In this document: positions 1 through 9,033 of the stretch, in pieces
Layout: each line of letters starts with the position of its first letter
Position numbering within the stretch: the first letter of the stretch is position 1
Assembly: GCF_004522235.1 (NCBI RefSeq)
Contig: NZ_SDLT01000001.1
Span: forward strand, 186,001-250,000
Direction: 5' to 3'
DNA from: Amycolatopsis nivea
Lineage (GTDB): Bacteria; Actinomycetota; Actinomycetes; Mycobacteriales; Pseudonocardiaceae
DNA: 64,000 nt
Position numbers and translations under genes: made by a program
The notes under the pieces: generated by a model
What the model saw: the letters and a program-made list of their open reading frames with translations, nothing else
Database searches by the model: none
What the model was told of the DNA's origin: nothing

Positions 1-37
1 CCTCGGCGCTGGCCGGATGCCAACTGTCGTCGCGGCA

Positions 38-1219
38 TCACCAGCCGCTGCGGTAGAAACTCCGCGACACGTAACTGCTGGCCTCCTCCGCCCGCACCGC
101 GCACAGCTCCTCCTTCATCGCCCGCGCCTGCTTCACCAACGGATCATCGCCAGGTGCGAGCGCCAGCAAATCGATGACATGCAACGCCTCCTGCACCCGC
201 CCGTCACGACGCAGCCGTTCGGCGTGGTCGAGCACAGCCTGCTTGTCCGTGATCGCCTCCGCGCGGGCAGCGGCCGCGACGTCCGGGCGGGACGGGTGCA
301 GGGTCGTCGGGTTTCCGTCCCACCACCCGGTTTCCGAGCGGACTATGTCCCGGACGATGTACTCCCGGTGCCCGTAGTGCTCGCGCATCCACGGCACGTC
401 GAACAACTCGGCCGGGTACCGGAGATCGTGCACGATGTCGTCCATCCTCCGGCCCCGGTTGAGCTCGTCCACCACCGCGCTGCGCAGCCACCGGAGCGCG
501 GCGGCGGTCATGGTGAGCTGCCGCACCGGATCCTCGCGCACCACCGGGCCGAATTCCGGCACCAGGACCGCCGGGTTCAGCGCGGCGAGCCGGTCCAGGG
601 TGTCGGCCCAGCGGACGGTGTCGCGCATGGTCCGCATGGGCGTCCCGATGTTGGGGATGCCGTTGATCACGGCAGCACTGCCGTACAGAACCCGCTGGGA
701 AGGCAGCCACACCGCGGTCACGTCGTCGGTTTCGGAGGGCGCCCACAACAGCCGGACGTCCGGGGTCAGCGTCAGCGCTTCCCGGTAGGTCTGGTCGGGG
801 AAGGTGAGCGGCGGGGGAGCCGACAGGTCGTCCATCGGGCGGCGGAACTGCCGGGTGTTGATGTGGTTCTGCAACCCGGCCGTCTCGAGATACCGCTGGT
901 AGCGCCGGACGACGTTCTCGTGCGCCACGACGGTCGGGCGGCGTTCGCCGTGCGCGGCCGCGTAATCGAAGAACCCTGGCACGCCGTAGTTGTAGCCGAG
1001 ATGCCCGTGGCTGTAGACGATCCACCGCACCGGTTCGCGCAGCTGGTCCAGCACCGGCGCGACAAGGTCGGGGGACGGTCCGGTGTCGACCACGACGAGG
1101 CCCGACGCGGTTTCCACCGCCAGGCTGTTGCCCTGCAAGCCGATCGAGCGCACGCCGGGCGCGACCTCGGTGACCTGGCCGCTGCCGTAGAGCGGGTTTT
1201 TGGTGTCCTGGAAAGGCAT
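38..1219 (-). CDS. MBL-fold protein, probable pseudoenzyme paralogue
   Basis: A 393-residue metallo-beta-lactamase-fold protein related over its whole length to the hydrolase two genes upstream (2595-3914). It keeps the first-strand Asp (VVVDTGP) and AHEN, but the metal-binding HxHxDH motif reads HGHLGY (residues 71-76), the later ligand Asp (CCGD in the paralogue) is YGSA, and the last GHG is EFG. Most zinc ligands are therefore gone, so it is probably not a metallohydrolase; a substrate-binding or partner role is inference. The C-terminal region (RSETGWWDGNP) matches the alkylsulfatase-like dimerisation part of the family. Its ATG overlaps the stop of the MFS gene by one base (TGATG), so it is translated with that gene as the last member of a four-gene operon. 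Confidence 0.85.
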   Translation of the reverse strand: MPFQDTKNPLYGSGQVTEVAPGVRSIGLQGNSLAVETASGLVVVDTGPSPDLVAPVLDQLREPVRWIVYSHGHLGYNYGVPGFFDYAAAHGERRPTVVAHENVVRRYQRYLETAGLQNHINTRQFRRPMDDLSAPPPLTFPDQTYREALTLTPDVRLLWAPSETDDVTAVWLPSQRVLYGSAAVINGIPNIGTPMRTMRDTVRWADTLDRLAALNPAVLVPEFGPVVREDPVRQLTMTAAALRWLRSAVVDELNRGRRMDDIVHDLRYPAELFDVPWMREHYGHREYIVRDIVRSETGWWDGNPTTLHPSRPDVAAAARAEAITDKQAVLDHAERLRRDGRVQEALHVIDLLALAPGDDPLVKQARAMKEELCAVRAEEASSYVSRSFYRSGW

Positions 1220-2541
1220 CAGCGAACCACCTCGGTGCGGAGCCCGAGCCGCCGCGCGGTGCGGTCGGGGTTGACGAAGAAGACGGCCAGCAGGCCGCCC
1301 GCAATGGACAGCAGGCCGCTGATCGTGAAGGCGAGCGTGAAGCCGCTGACCGGCGACGAAGCGGCCTGGATCAGCCGTCCGGTGAGGTACGGGGCGAGCA
1401 GTCCGGCGGTCGTGACCAGGCCGACGGTGATGGACAGCACCGCGCCGCGCTGGCGGGTCGGGCTGATCTCGGCGTTCATCGTGACGCCGAGCGCGAACAC
1501 GACGCCGCCCAGGCTGAAGGCGACGGTCAGCAATGCGATCTGGAACCAGCCGCCGGTGTGCGGGAACAGCAGCATCGCGAGACCGGAGATCAGCACCGCG
1601 ATCCCGCCGAGCACGCCGCGCGCCACCCGGCTCGACACGCCGCGCCGCATCAGCCGGTCGCTCAGCGCGCCCTGGGCGAGGTTGAACACGACCGAGGCGA
1701 TCCACGGCAGCGCGACCAGGGTCCCGGTGGTCACCGTGCTGTAGTGCAACGCCGTTTCCAGGTAATGCGGCACCCACGCGACCAGCACGGCCAGCGCCCA
1801 GTACGCGGCGAATCCGGCCAGGAACCCGCCGAGCCAGGTGCCGTTCAGCAGGATCCGCCGGTACGGCACACGCGGTTCGTCCGCTTCGGACTTGACCGCG
1901 TTCGCGTGCACCGACGCGGTTCCGGCGACCTTGCCTTCCCGCCCGAAGATCGCCCACAGCACCGACCACAGGAGGCCGACGACGAGCAGCGCGAAGAACG
2001 CCCACCGCCAGCCGTACCCGACGATCAGTGCGGTCAGCAGCGGCGACGCGAGCGCCACGCCGATGCCCGAACCCGCGTTCAGCAACGCGCTCGGCAGGCC
2101 GCGTTTCTCGTTGGGGAACCACTTGTACGCCGCGTGCATGGCCAGCGGGTTCGCCGGGCCCTCGGCCGCGCCCAGAACGATCCGGCTGACCAGCACCGCC
2201 CCGAACCCGACGGTGCCGAGCATCGGGGCCTGGGTCAGCGCCCAGACGACGCCCAGCACCAGCAGGATCCACTTGGTCGGCACGCGATTCGACACGAAGC
2301 CGACCACGATCGCGGAAATGCTGAACAGGAAGTAGAACCCGCTGCTGATCAGGCCGTACGCCTCGGGCGACAGGCCGAGATCGTGCATCAGCGGTTTCGC
2401 GGCGAGGCCGAGCACGGCCTTGTCCGCGAAGTTGATCAGCATGAACACCAGCAGCAGCCCGGTGACGACCCAGCCGCGGGCGCTGGTGCCGCGGGTGCGC
2501 CCGCCGGCGGCGGTTTCGGCGGGGAGAGCGGGAGCGTTCAT
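1219..2541 (-). CDS. MFS transporter, ACS-like (anion:cation symporter)
   Basis: 440 residues with about twelve hydrophobic segments starting at WVVTGLLLVFMLINFADKAV, which resembles the first helix of anion:cation symporter (ACS) family major facilitator proteins, many of which import organic anions. A central cytoplasmic loop (about residues 200-230, charged) separates two six-helix halves. It sits between two MBL-fold genes and downstream of an acyl-CoA ligase, so import of a carboxylate or other anion that is then hydrolysed and activated to a CoA ester is a reasonable inference. The start ATG is preceded by a short leader after the 2595-3914 gene (53 bp gap); no long terminator is visible there, so cotranscription is likely. 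Confidence 0.9.
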   Translation of the reverse strand: MNAPALPAETAAGGRTRGTSARGWVVTGLLLVFMLINFADKAVLGLAAKPLMHDLGLSPEAYGLISSGFYFLFSISAIVVGFVSNRVPTKWILLVLGVVWALTQAPMLGTVGFGAVLVSRIVLGAAEGPANPLAMHAAYKWFPNEKRGLPSALLNAGSGIGVALASPLLTALIVGYGWRWAFFALLVVGLLWSVLWAIFGREGKVAGTASVHANAVKSEADEPRVPYRRILLNGTWLGGFLAGFAAYWALAVLVAWVPHYLETALHYSTVTTGTLVALPWIASVVFNLAQGALSDRLMRRGVSSRVARGVLGGIAVLISGLAMLLFPHTGGWFQIALLTVAFSLGGVVFALGVTMNAEISPTRQRGAVLSITVGLVTTAGLLAPYLTGRLIQAASSPVSGFTLAFTISGLLSIAGGLLAVFFVNPDRTARRLGLRTEVVR

Positions 2542-2594
2542 CGTGGGGTCCCCATTTCAACGTCGTTGTCGGACGGGGTGGTGCGGAAGGCGGG

Positions 2595-3914
2595 TCAGAA
2601 GGCCCAGCGGGTGCGGCCCGCGGTGCGGGCGCGCAGTTGTTCGGCGCGGTCGGTTCCGTCGAGCACGGCTTGGGATTCGGCGGCGGCCCAGGCGTAGACG
2701 CCCTTGGCCATCGTCGAGGTCGCAGCTTTTTCCAGTGCGGTGAACACTTCCGCGCGGGCGGTGTGCGCGGTTTCGTCGTCCGGGGCCGCGTCCACGGCGA
2801 GCTGGGCGAAGTGCCCGGCCAGCCGGTGTTCGCCGGCGGTGAGCAGTTCCCGTGCTCGCGCGGCCAGCCGGTCGGAGCCGCCGGACAGGTCGGCGAGTTC
2901 GCGGGACAGTTCGGCGCGGCGCGCGGGTTTGAGGTTGGCCGGGTTGCCGTCGTACCAGCCGCCGTAGAGCCGCCAGACGTTGCGGACGACGAACTCCGGC
3001 TCGTCGTAGGACGGTTTGAGATACGGCTTGGCCAGCAGTTCGGCGGGCGCGGTGACGCCGTGCACGACCTCGTCGAGCGTGGCTCCCGCGTTCATCGCGT
3101 CCACGGTCTGGTCGTGCAGGGTCTCGAGGAACTCGGCGGTGTCGGACAGCGCGGTCCGGATCCGGTCGGCGCCGACGATCGGCACGCCGTGTCCGGGCAG
3201 CAACAGCTCCGCGCCCAGCCCAGCCATCCAGCGCAGCGCCCGTGCCCACTCGGCGGCGTAGCGCTGGACCTTCTGCGGGTTGCCCGGGTTGGGGGAGGAC
3301 CAGATGAAGAAGTCGCCGCAGCACAGGATTTTCCGGTCGGGCAGCCACGCGATCGTCGCGTCGTCCGTCTCGCCGCGGCCGTGTTTCAGCTGGACGTCCA
3401 GGTCGCCGATCCGGAGGGTCGTGGTGTCGCGGTAGGTGACGTCGGGGTGCCGGTAGCGGTCCGGCCAGCGGAATCCGGGCGACTGGAACTGCCGCTGGTT
3501 GATCACCGTGTTGTAGCCGCGGGTGCGTTCGTACCGCTCGAAGCGCGGCGGCGTGTTCTCGTGGGCCAGCACGGACGGGCGACGGCAGCCGCGCTCCTCG
3601 GCTTCGAGGTCGAACGGGCCGACGCCGAAGACGTGGTCGATGTGCCCGTGCGAGTAGACGGCGGTGTGCAGCGGCGCGTCGGTGCGGGCGCGGGTCGCGC
3701 CGAACAGGTCCTTCGCGGTGCGGCGTTCGCCGGTGTCGAAGCAGAACAGGCCGTCGGCGGTGGGGAAGAGGAAGACGTTGCCGAACGCCGGCCACATCCA
3801 GACGCCCTCGGCCAGCTCGTGCAGACCGTCCTTGCGCAGCGTGCCGGTGTGGTAGACGCGAGTGTCGGCCTCGCCTCGCCAGACCTTGTCGGCGTAGTCG
3901 AGCAGGTCAGTCAC
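2595..3914 (-). CDS. MBL-fold metallohydrolase, alkylsulfatase-like
   Basis: 439 residues. The motif HGHIDH (residues 89-94) is a canonical metallo-beta-lactamase HxHxDH; further ligands are visible as AHEN, CCGD and GHG, so this copy looks catalytically competent. The C-terminal third (VWRLYGGWYDGNPANL and following) resembles the dimerisation and helical region of the linear alkylsulfatase/BDS1-type subfamily; whether the substrate is a sulfate ester or something else cannot be told. The start is a GTG at 3914 preceded by AGGAGG at ideal spacing; the longer reading frame to 4421 is only an overlap with the upstream ligase. It overlaps the ligase gene end by 8 bases, indicating translational coupling. 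Confidence 0.88.
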   Translation of the reverse strand: MTDLLDYADKVWRGEADTRVYHTGTLRKDGLHELAEGVWMWPAFGNVFLFPTADGLFCFDTGERRTAKDLFGATRARTDAPLHTAVYSHGHIDHVFGVGPFDLEAEERGCRRPSVLAHENTPPRFERYERTRGYNTVINQRQFQSPGFRWPDRYRHPDVTYRDTTTLRIGDLDVQLKHGRGETDDATIAWLPDRKILCCGDFFIWSSPNPGNPQKVQRYAAEWARALRWMAGLGAELLLPGHGVPIVGADRIRTALSDTAEFLETLHDQTVDAMNAGATLDEVVHGVTAPAELLAKPYLKPSYDEPEFVVRNVWRLYGGWYDGNPANLKPARRAELSRELADLSGGSDRLAARARELLTAGEHRLAGHFAQLAVDAAPDDETAHTARAEVFTALEKAATSTMAKGVYAWAAAESQAVLDGTDRAEQLRARTAGRTRWAF

Positions 3915-5925
3915 GGGATGCCTCCTGAGCGTTCTCGGTGAAGAGCGCGTCGACGGCGACCAGGTCGTCGCCGGTGACGCAGAGCGGGTTGAGGTCGGCT
4001 TCGGCGAATTCCGGATGGTCGCCGAGGATGCGGACGAGCCCGTCGATCGCGGCGGCGACGGCGGGGACCGGTGCGGCGAGGACGTCGCCGGCCCACGCGG
4101 CCAGTTCCGTCCGCTGCTCTGGGGTAGCCGGGAGCAGCAGCGCGCGCCGGGGTGCGGTGGGGTCTTCGGCGCGGTCGCCGCCCGCGCCGAGGACGATTGC
4201 GGTGCCGTACAACGGGTCTCGTGTCGCCCCGAGGGCGAGCTCGGCGGTGTGCGGCAGCAGGGGTTGCACGACGAGGGTGCGGTCCGGGTCGGTGGAGACC
4301 TCGGCCAGCCGCGCTTGGAGCGTGTCCAGCACCGCGGGGAGTTCAGCCGCCGTGACGCCGACGCGGACGAGTCCGGCCCGGGCCCGGTGCGGCACGTCGG
4401 CGGCGTCGCCCTTGACCACATACGGCCCCGGCCAGCCGTTTTGTCTTATCTTGGCGGCAAGATCGACCCCGGCGACGGTGTCCACGTGCGGAATGCCAGC
4501 GCCTTCCAACAGCGGAATGGCGCGCAGTTCAGTCCACACTGGACGGTCATCGGCCGTGGTGTGGCTCGCGGGCTCGGGGACCCGTTCGGGCACCAGCACC
4601 CGAAGCCGACGCACGAGAGTGCCGATGCTGGGCAGCACGGTGTCCGGCCGTCCGACGCTCGCCAGCTCGCCGGGCGGTGCGCAGGCCCAGACGAACCACG
4701 TCGGCGTCCGCATCGCGGCGGCGGCTGCGGCCAGCCGGTGGTAGGCCCCGCGGAACCGGTCGCCGAACGTCAGATAGAGCACGACGCCGTCCAATTCCGG
4801 GTCCTCGTCGAGCGCGCCGAGCAGATCGCCGACCCGGTCGAGCCAGCGGTCGATGTTGCCGCCGAGGTCGACGGGGTTCTCGTCGGCGGCCTCGACGCCG
4901 CCGACCTCCGCGAGTTTCGCGCGCGTCGCACTGGAAAGCGGCGGAATCCGCACTCCCAGCGCGGTCAGGTTGTCGGCGAGGATGCCGCCCGCGCCGCCGG
5001 ACATGGTGAGCACGGCGAGCCTTGGTGCAGGAGGAAGCGTCGTGCCTTTGCGGGCGCAGAGCACCGCGTCCACGAGCTGGTCGTCGTCGGTGACCAGGTG
5101 GATGCCTTCCTGACGGCACAGCGAAGCGAGCAAGAAGTGATCACCGGCGACGGCCGCGGTGTGCGACAGCGCGGCCTGTCGTCCGGCGGCGCTGCTGCCC
5201 ACCGCGAGCGCGACCACGGTCTTGCCCGCCGCCCGCGCCTGACGGCCGAGCGCACGGAGACCGTCCGCGTCGCGCACGCCTTCGAGGTAGAGCACGAGCA
5301 CCTCGACGTCCGGCTGGTCGAGCAGGTCGCTGCCGATTTCGTGGCTGGACAGGCAGGCTTCGTTCCCGACGCTCGCGTAGTAGGAGTAGCCGATCCCGGC
5401 CTGTTCGAGCAGGTCAGCGAGCACGAATCCCATCGCGCCGCTCTGCGTGACGATCGCGATCGGACCCGGCGGCACGCGCTCGCGGTCGAGGAAAACCGTC
5501 GTCGACAGTTGCACTCCGGCCGGGTGGCTCACCACGCCCAGGCAGTTCGGGCCGAGCACCGGCAGGTCTCCGGCAGCTTCGCGCAGTTCGTCTTCGAGCG
5601 CGGTGTTGCCGCCCTCGGCGAAACCCGACGCGAAGACGACGACCGCTCCGGAGCCGAGTTCGCGCGCCTCCCTGACCAGCGCGGGAACCGTTTCCGCCGG
5701 GGTCGCGAGGACCACGAGGTCGGGGCCGTAGCCGATCTCGGCGAGCGAGCCGACCGTGCGGACGCCGGGCAGGTCGAGCGGGCCGCGGGAGACCGCGAAG
5801 ACCTCGCCGCCGTAGCCGCCGCGCAGCAGCCGGTCCAGCGCGATCCGTCCCCAGGACAGCGCGGTGGTCGCGGAAACGCCGACCACGGCGACCGATTTCG
5901 GGCGGAACAGCGGCTCGCAGCGCAT
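3907..5925 (-). CDS. ADP-forming acyl-CoA ligase (acetate-CoA ligase family)
   Basis: 672 residues in the single-chain order of the NDP-forming acyl-CoA synthetase superfamily: N-terminal CoA-binding Rossmann domain (FRPKSVAVVGVS), a succinyl-CoA-ligase-like domain with the phospho-histidine region LSHTAAVAGD, and a C-terminal ATP-grasp domain ending in EADLNPLCV. The family converts an organic acid, CoA and ATP to acyl-CoA, ADP and phosphate. The ATG at 5925 is chosen because GGAGGT lies about nine bases upstream; upstream in-frame starts at 5955 and 6042 have no such site and the latter overlaps the divergent regulator. It is the first gene of the operon ending at 38 and probably activates the product of the hydrolase. 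Substrate unknown. Confidence 0.9.
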   Translation of the reverse strand: MRCEPLFRPKSVAVVGVSATTALSWGRIALDRLLRGGYGGEVFAVSRGPLDLPGVRTVGSLAEIGYGPDLVVLATPAETVPALVREARELGSGAVVVFASGFAEGGNTALEDELREAAGDLPVLGPNCLGVVSHPAGVQLSTTVFLDRERVPPGPIAIVTQSGAMGFVLADLLEQAGIGYSYYASVGNEACLSSHEIGSDLLDQPDVEVLVLYLEGVRDADGLRALGRQARAAGKTVVALAVGSSAAGRQAALSHTAAVAGDHFLLASLCRQEGIHLVTDDDQLVDAVLCARKGTTLPPAPRLAVLTMSGGAGGILADNLTALGVRIPPLSSATRAKLAEVGGVEAADENPVDLGGNIDRWLDRVGDLLGALDEDPELDGVVLYLTFGDRFRGAYHRLAAAAAAMRTPTWFVWACAPPGELASVGRPDTVLPSIGTLVRRLRVLVPERVPEPASHTTADDRPVWTELRAIPLLEGAGIPHVDTVAGVDLAAKIRQNGWPGPYVVKGDAADVPHRARAGLVRVGVTAAELPAVLDTLQARLAEVSTDPDRTLVVQPLLPHTAELALGATRDPLYGTAIVLGAGGDRAEDPTAPRRALLLPATPEQRTELAAWAGDVLAAPVPAVAAAIDGLVRILGDHPEFAEADLNPLCVTGDDLVAVDALFTENAQEASRD

Positions 5926-6029
5926 CGGTGCGGGACCTCCTGTGATCGCGGTCATGGACACAACCCCAACTGTCGCCGCTGGCCTGTCCAGCTGGTAGCG
6001 CACATTGCCCAGGTTTTCGGCTACCGTGC

Positions 6030-6043
6030 TGTGACATGTCACA
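6030..6043. promoter_or_regulatory. Perfect 14-bp palindrome over the pucR-like start
   Basis: TGTGACATGTCACA is a perfect inverted repeat (TGTGA-N4-TCACA) whose centre is the ATG of the PucR-type gene. It lies in the short divergent region facing the acyl-CoA ligase operon. A regulator bound here would cover the start codon, consistent with autoregulation. Which protein binds is not known. Confidence 0.5.
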
Positions 6044-7205
6044 ACTGTCGTGGCGCAGCTTCGAGCACCGGCTGCCGAAGCTGGCCGAGCGGACGATCCG
6101 CCGGTACGTCGAGACCTCGCCGCACTACCGCGGCAAGGCGCCCGCGCACCTGCACCAGCACATGGCGCACACGGTCCGCGAGTTCGGCCGGATGTTCTCC
6201 CGCGCGGCGCGGGAGGGGGACGGACCGCGCGAGGACGAGCTGGAGCTGTTCCGGCAACGCGGCCGGGAGCGAGGCGCGGAGGGGCTGCCGGTCGGCGAGT
6301 TCGTGCACGCCTACCTCTTGGTGGCCGAGGAGATGTGGGCGGAGGTCGACGACCTGTCCGGCGGGTCTCCGCCGGACGGCGCGGCGGCGGTGCTGCTGAA
6401 GTGCACGCACCGGGTGATGAACGCGGCGGTGCAGGCGCACCAGAAAGAATTCCAGACCGCGGACCACGAACAACGCGAGGCGGCGCGGGCGCTGGTGCGG
6501 CGGCTGGCGGCGGGGGAGTCGATCCCGGAGCCGGCGGACGTCCGGCTCGCCCCGGCGTACGGCGTGCTGGCGCTGCGGTTCGCCGTGGACCCAGCGGATT
6601 CCGTCGGCGACGCGGTCGGCCGCCATCTCGCCGGGCAGCGGAAGGTGCGGTTGCTGTTGCAGCACCTGCGTCGCGAACTCTCCGGAGACGTGCTGGCCGC
6701 GCTGGATCCCGACGGCGGCCTGTTGTTGCTTCCGTCCGGTTCGGACAATGCCGAAGCGGTGCTGGATGAGGCGCGGTTGGCGGTGCCGCGAGCGCATCAG
6801 ACCACGGGCGTGGAGATCACCGGCGCGTTCGCCCACGCGGCCGAACTGTCGGAAATCCCGGCGGCGGTGGCAGAAGCGGAGCGGCTGCTGCGGTTGAACG
6901 CAGTCCCGGATACCGTTGCGGTGCTTGCGGATCATCTCTTCGAATACCAGCTGAACCACGACAGCGCGGCCACCCCGCAGTTGCGCGCGCTGGCGGCGCG
7001 GCTGGATGGCGAGCCTGATCTGACGACGACACTGCGGACCTATTTCGAGACAGACTTCAATCGTCGCGAGACCGCGCGGAAGCTGCACGTCCATCCGAAC
7101 ACAGTGGACAATCGCCTGTCGCGCATCGCCAACCTGACCGGCGCGGATCCGCGCACCGCCAAAGGACTTTTGCTGCTCGGCGCCTCGCTGGGACTGACGG
7201 GCTGA
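6036..7205 (+). CDS. PucR/CdaR-type transcriptional regulator
   Basis: 389 residues. The C-terminal 60 residues (LRTYFETDFNRRETARKLHV and HPNTVDNRLSRI) are the helix-turn-helix typical of PucR/CdaR regulators, which activate or repress adjacent catabolic genes in response to a metabolite. The N-terminal half is helical with a central GGDEF-like/PucR sensory region that I cannot assign more finely. No Shine-Dalgarno precedes the ATG, so a leaderless message is possible. It is transcribed divergently from the ligase-MBL-MFS operon and is the obvious candidate for its control. Its TGA directly abuts the convergent stop of the next gene, together forming TGATCA. Confidence 0.85.
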   Translation: MSQLSWRSFEHRLPKLAERTIRRYVETSPHYRGKAPAHLHQHMAHTVREFGRMFSRAAREGDGPREDELELFRQRGRERGAEGLPVGEFVHAYLLVAEEMWAEVDDLSGGSPPDGAAAVLLKCTHRVMNAAVQAHQKEFQTADHEQREAARALVRRLAAGESIPEPADVRLAPAYGVLALRFAVDPADSVGDAVGRHLAGQRKVRLLLQHLRRELSGDVLAALDPDGGLLLLPSGSDNAEAVLDEARLAVPRAHQTTGVEITGAFAHAAELSEIPAAVAEAERLLRLNAVPDTVAVLADHLFEYQLNHDSAATPQLRALAARLDGEPDLTTTLRTYFETDFNRRETARKLHVHPNTVDNRLSRIANLTGADPRTAKGLLLLGASLGLTG

Positions 7206-8192
7206 TCACCCAGCGAGGGAAGCGCTGCCGTTGGGGCCGGTGACCGTAACGCGGATGGTGCGAGCGGACGGCAGCTGCACAACGGTGACCTGCCAGGTCT
7301 GCGGTGTTCCGACGTCGAGGGTCTGCAAGGCTTTCCGGACCAGGCGCGGGATCTCGGTGACGGGCAGGGTGCGCAGGTCGAATCGCGGGACCTGGACTCC
7401 GGGCGGGGCGAAGACGACCGTCAGCCGGTGCTCCTGGACGACTGCGGTGAGCGTCTGCGAGACGTCCGTGGCCTGGGCCAGCCCGTCGACGGCGCGGCGC
7501 AGTTCTCCCTCGTCCAGCAACGATTGGTCGGGGCCGACGTCGACCGTCGCGGACCCCGAGGAAGTGGTCTCCGTGGAGGACGCGGGCGGCGGTGACGGAG
7601 CTTCCGGAGCGAACAGTTCGGCGCGGAAGAGCCCGAGAACGGCGCCCGCGCCGAGCAGTATCCCGACAAGGGTGAGGGCGCCGGCCGCGCACCCCTCCGG
7701 CGGCGGGGCGACCAAAGCGGACTCGGGAGCGGGTTCGATGACCGCTTCCGCCGCCCGGCGCTGCCATTCCGGCGTCGGGTTGTCCACGAGCCGGACCTTC
7801 CACGGCCGCTCCGGCGGGTAAGCGACCACCAGGACGTCGCCCTTGCGGTAGCTCGGGAGATCGACCAGGTTGACCGTGCGGGTCGCCGTCGCGCGATGCG
7901 CCGGCTGCCCGTCCGGCGCCACCGTGAGGACGAACTCGACCGGGAGATCGCCCGTTTCGGTGCCGCCGGCGCGGAGGCCTTCGATCCGGGCGAGTGCCAC
8001 TGTAGGCGGGACTGCCGCCTCGCGGGCGCGTCGCGGCAGGCCGCCGAGCCAGACGAGAACGCCGTAGCCGAGCGGAATTCCGAACCCGGCCACGAACAGC
8101 GGAACACTTTCGACGATGATCCCGACGACGAGCGAGCAGACGGTCGCTCCGACGACGATGCCGGTCAGGAAACCGAGCGCGATCGTGCGCAT
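7206..8192 (-). CDS. Membrane protein with DUF3592-like beta module
   Basis: 328 residues, not assigned to a function. Two hydrophobic segments occur at the N terminus (residues about 5-55), then a beta-rich soluble part containing FVLTVAPDGQPAHRATATR and KGDVLVVAYPPERPWKVRLV, a third hydrophobic segment (ALTLVGILLGAGAVLGLF) and a Ser/Thr/Pro linker leading to a C-terminal extracytoplasmic-looking domain. The beta module recalls the C-terminal parts of the two genes upstream. GGAG lies 7 bases before the ATG. It is the last gene of a minus-strand run, 19 bp behind its neighbour. Confidence 0.75.
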   Translation of the reverse strand: MRTIALGFLTGIVVGATVCSLVVGIIVESVPLFVAGFGIPLGYGVLVWLGGLPRRAREAAVPPTVALARIEGLRAGGTETGDLPVEFVLTVAPDGQPAHRATATRTVNLVDLPSYRKGDVLVVAYPPERPWKVRLVDNPTPEWQRRAAEAVIEPAPESALVAPPPEGCAAGALTLVGILLGAGAVLGLFRAELFAPEAPSPPPASSTETTSSGSATVDVGPDQSLLDEGELRRAVDGLAQATDVSQTLTAVVQEHRLTVVFAPPGVQVPRFDLRTLPVTEIPRLVRKALQTLDVGTPQTWQVTVVQLPSARTIRVTVTGPNGSASLAG

Positions 8193-8211
8193 GGACGTGC
8201 TCCAGACTTGG

Positions 8212-9024
8212 TCAGCGGGAAACCGGTTCCACCAGAACGGCTTTCGGGTCCTGCGGGTCGTAGCGGACCCGCACTGCCGAACCCTCGGAAGGGGCTTGGA
8301 AGAGCGGCGTGATCATCGTGGTCACGGCCTCGCGCTCGCCGGTCTCGGTGGGAAACCGCACGTGGACGCTGAATCGCGGATTCCCCATCACCCAGACGTT
8401 GGTGAAATCCACCCGGGTGAGGACGCCCGTCACCTGGCGGCCGCACCGCCGCAGCGCCTGCTCGCGATCGTCCGCCTCGGCCGCGCGGAGGAAAGACCGC
8501 AGCAGCACCACGATCAGGACCAGCGCGATGAGCCCGGACACCGCGGGCACTAGAAACGGCTCGTAGTAGATCACCCAGTCCACATCGGACCACGGCTCGG
8601 CCTTGCCGTCGAGGAAGGGCAGCCGTTCGCCCACCGATTCTGGCGGTGTCCACGACGGAGCCGCCACGCCGCTGCCCAGCGTCACGCCGAGCGCTGCCGC
8701 CAGTGAGCTGGCCCGGAAGCTGATCCCCATGCGGCGCAACGACATCCCGCCGCCCCACAGCATCGCGAATCCCAGCGACGACGCGATCGTGACCGCCAGG
8801 CTGAAGAACAACACGAGCGAACCCGCGGGTCCCGCGTCGGCCCCCCACGCGCCGACGCGGTTCAGCGACATCAGGCGGAAGCCGTCCAGCAGCCCGAGCG
8901 CGCCGGACCAGCCGGCGACCGCCCAGGCGAGCGTCGTGGGAATCCCGAGAAGCCACAGCCGCCGGCTTGACGCGCGGTTCTGTTCAGGGTCGTCCGGGAA
9001 CCCGAATGCCAAGGAGTTGAACAC
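8212..9024 (-). CDS. Multi-pass membrane protein, unknown function
   Basis: 270 residues with about four predicted transmembrane segments (WLLGIPTTLAWAVAGW, LVLFFSLAVTIASSLGFAML, a short one near residue 110, and VSGLIALVLIVVLL) followed by a soluble C-terminal domain ending in VRVRYDPQDPKAVLV. That ending is repeated in related form in the neighbouring 175-residue protein and is typical of DUF3592-like domains. The GTG start at 9024 has only a weak ribosome site. It is 9 bp behind the upstream gene, so cotranscription is very likely. No enzymatic motif is visible. Confidence 0.75.
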   Translation of the reverse strand: MFNSLAFGFPDDPEQNRASSRRLWLLGIPTTLAWAVAGWSGALGLLDGFRLMSLNRVGAWGADAGPAGSLVLFFSLAVTIASSLGFAMLWGGGMSLRRMGISFRASSLAAALGVTLGSGVAAPSWTPPESVGERLPFLDGKAEPWSDVDWVIYYEPFLVPAVSGLIALVLIVVLLRSFLRAAEADDREQALRRCGRQVTGVLTRVDFTNVWVMGNPRFSVHVRFPTETGEREAVTTMITPLFQAPSEGSAVRVRYDPQDPKAVLVEPVSR

Positions 9025-9033
9025 CGCGGCCGC

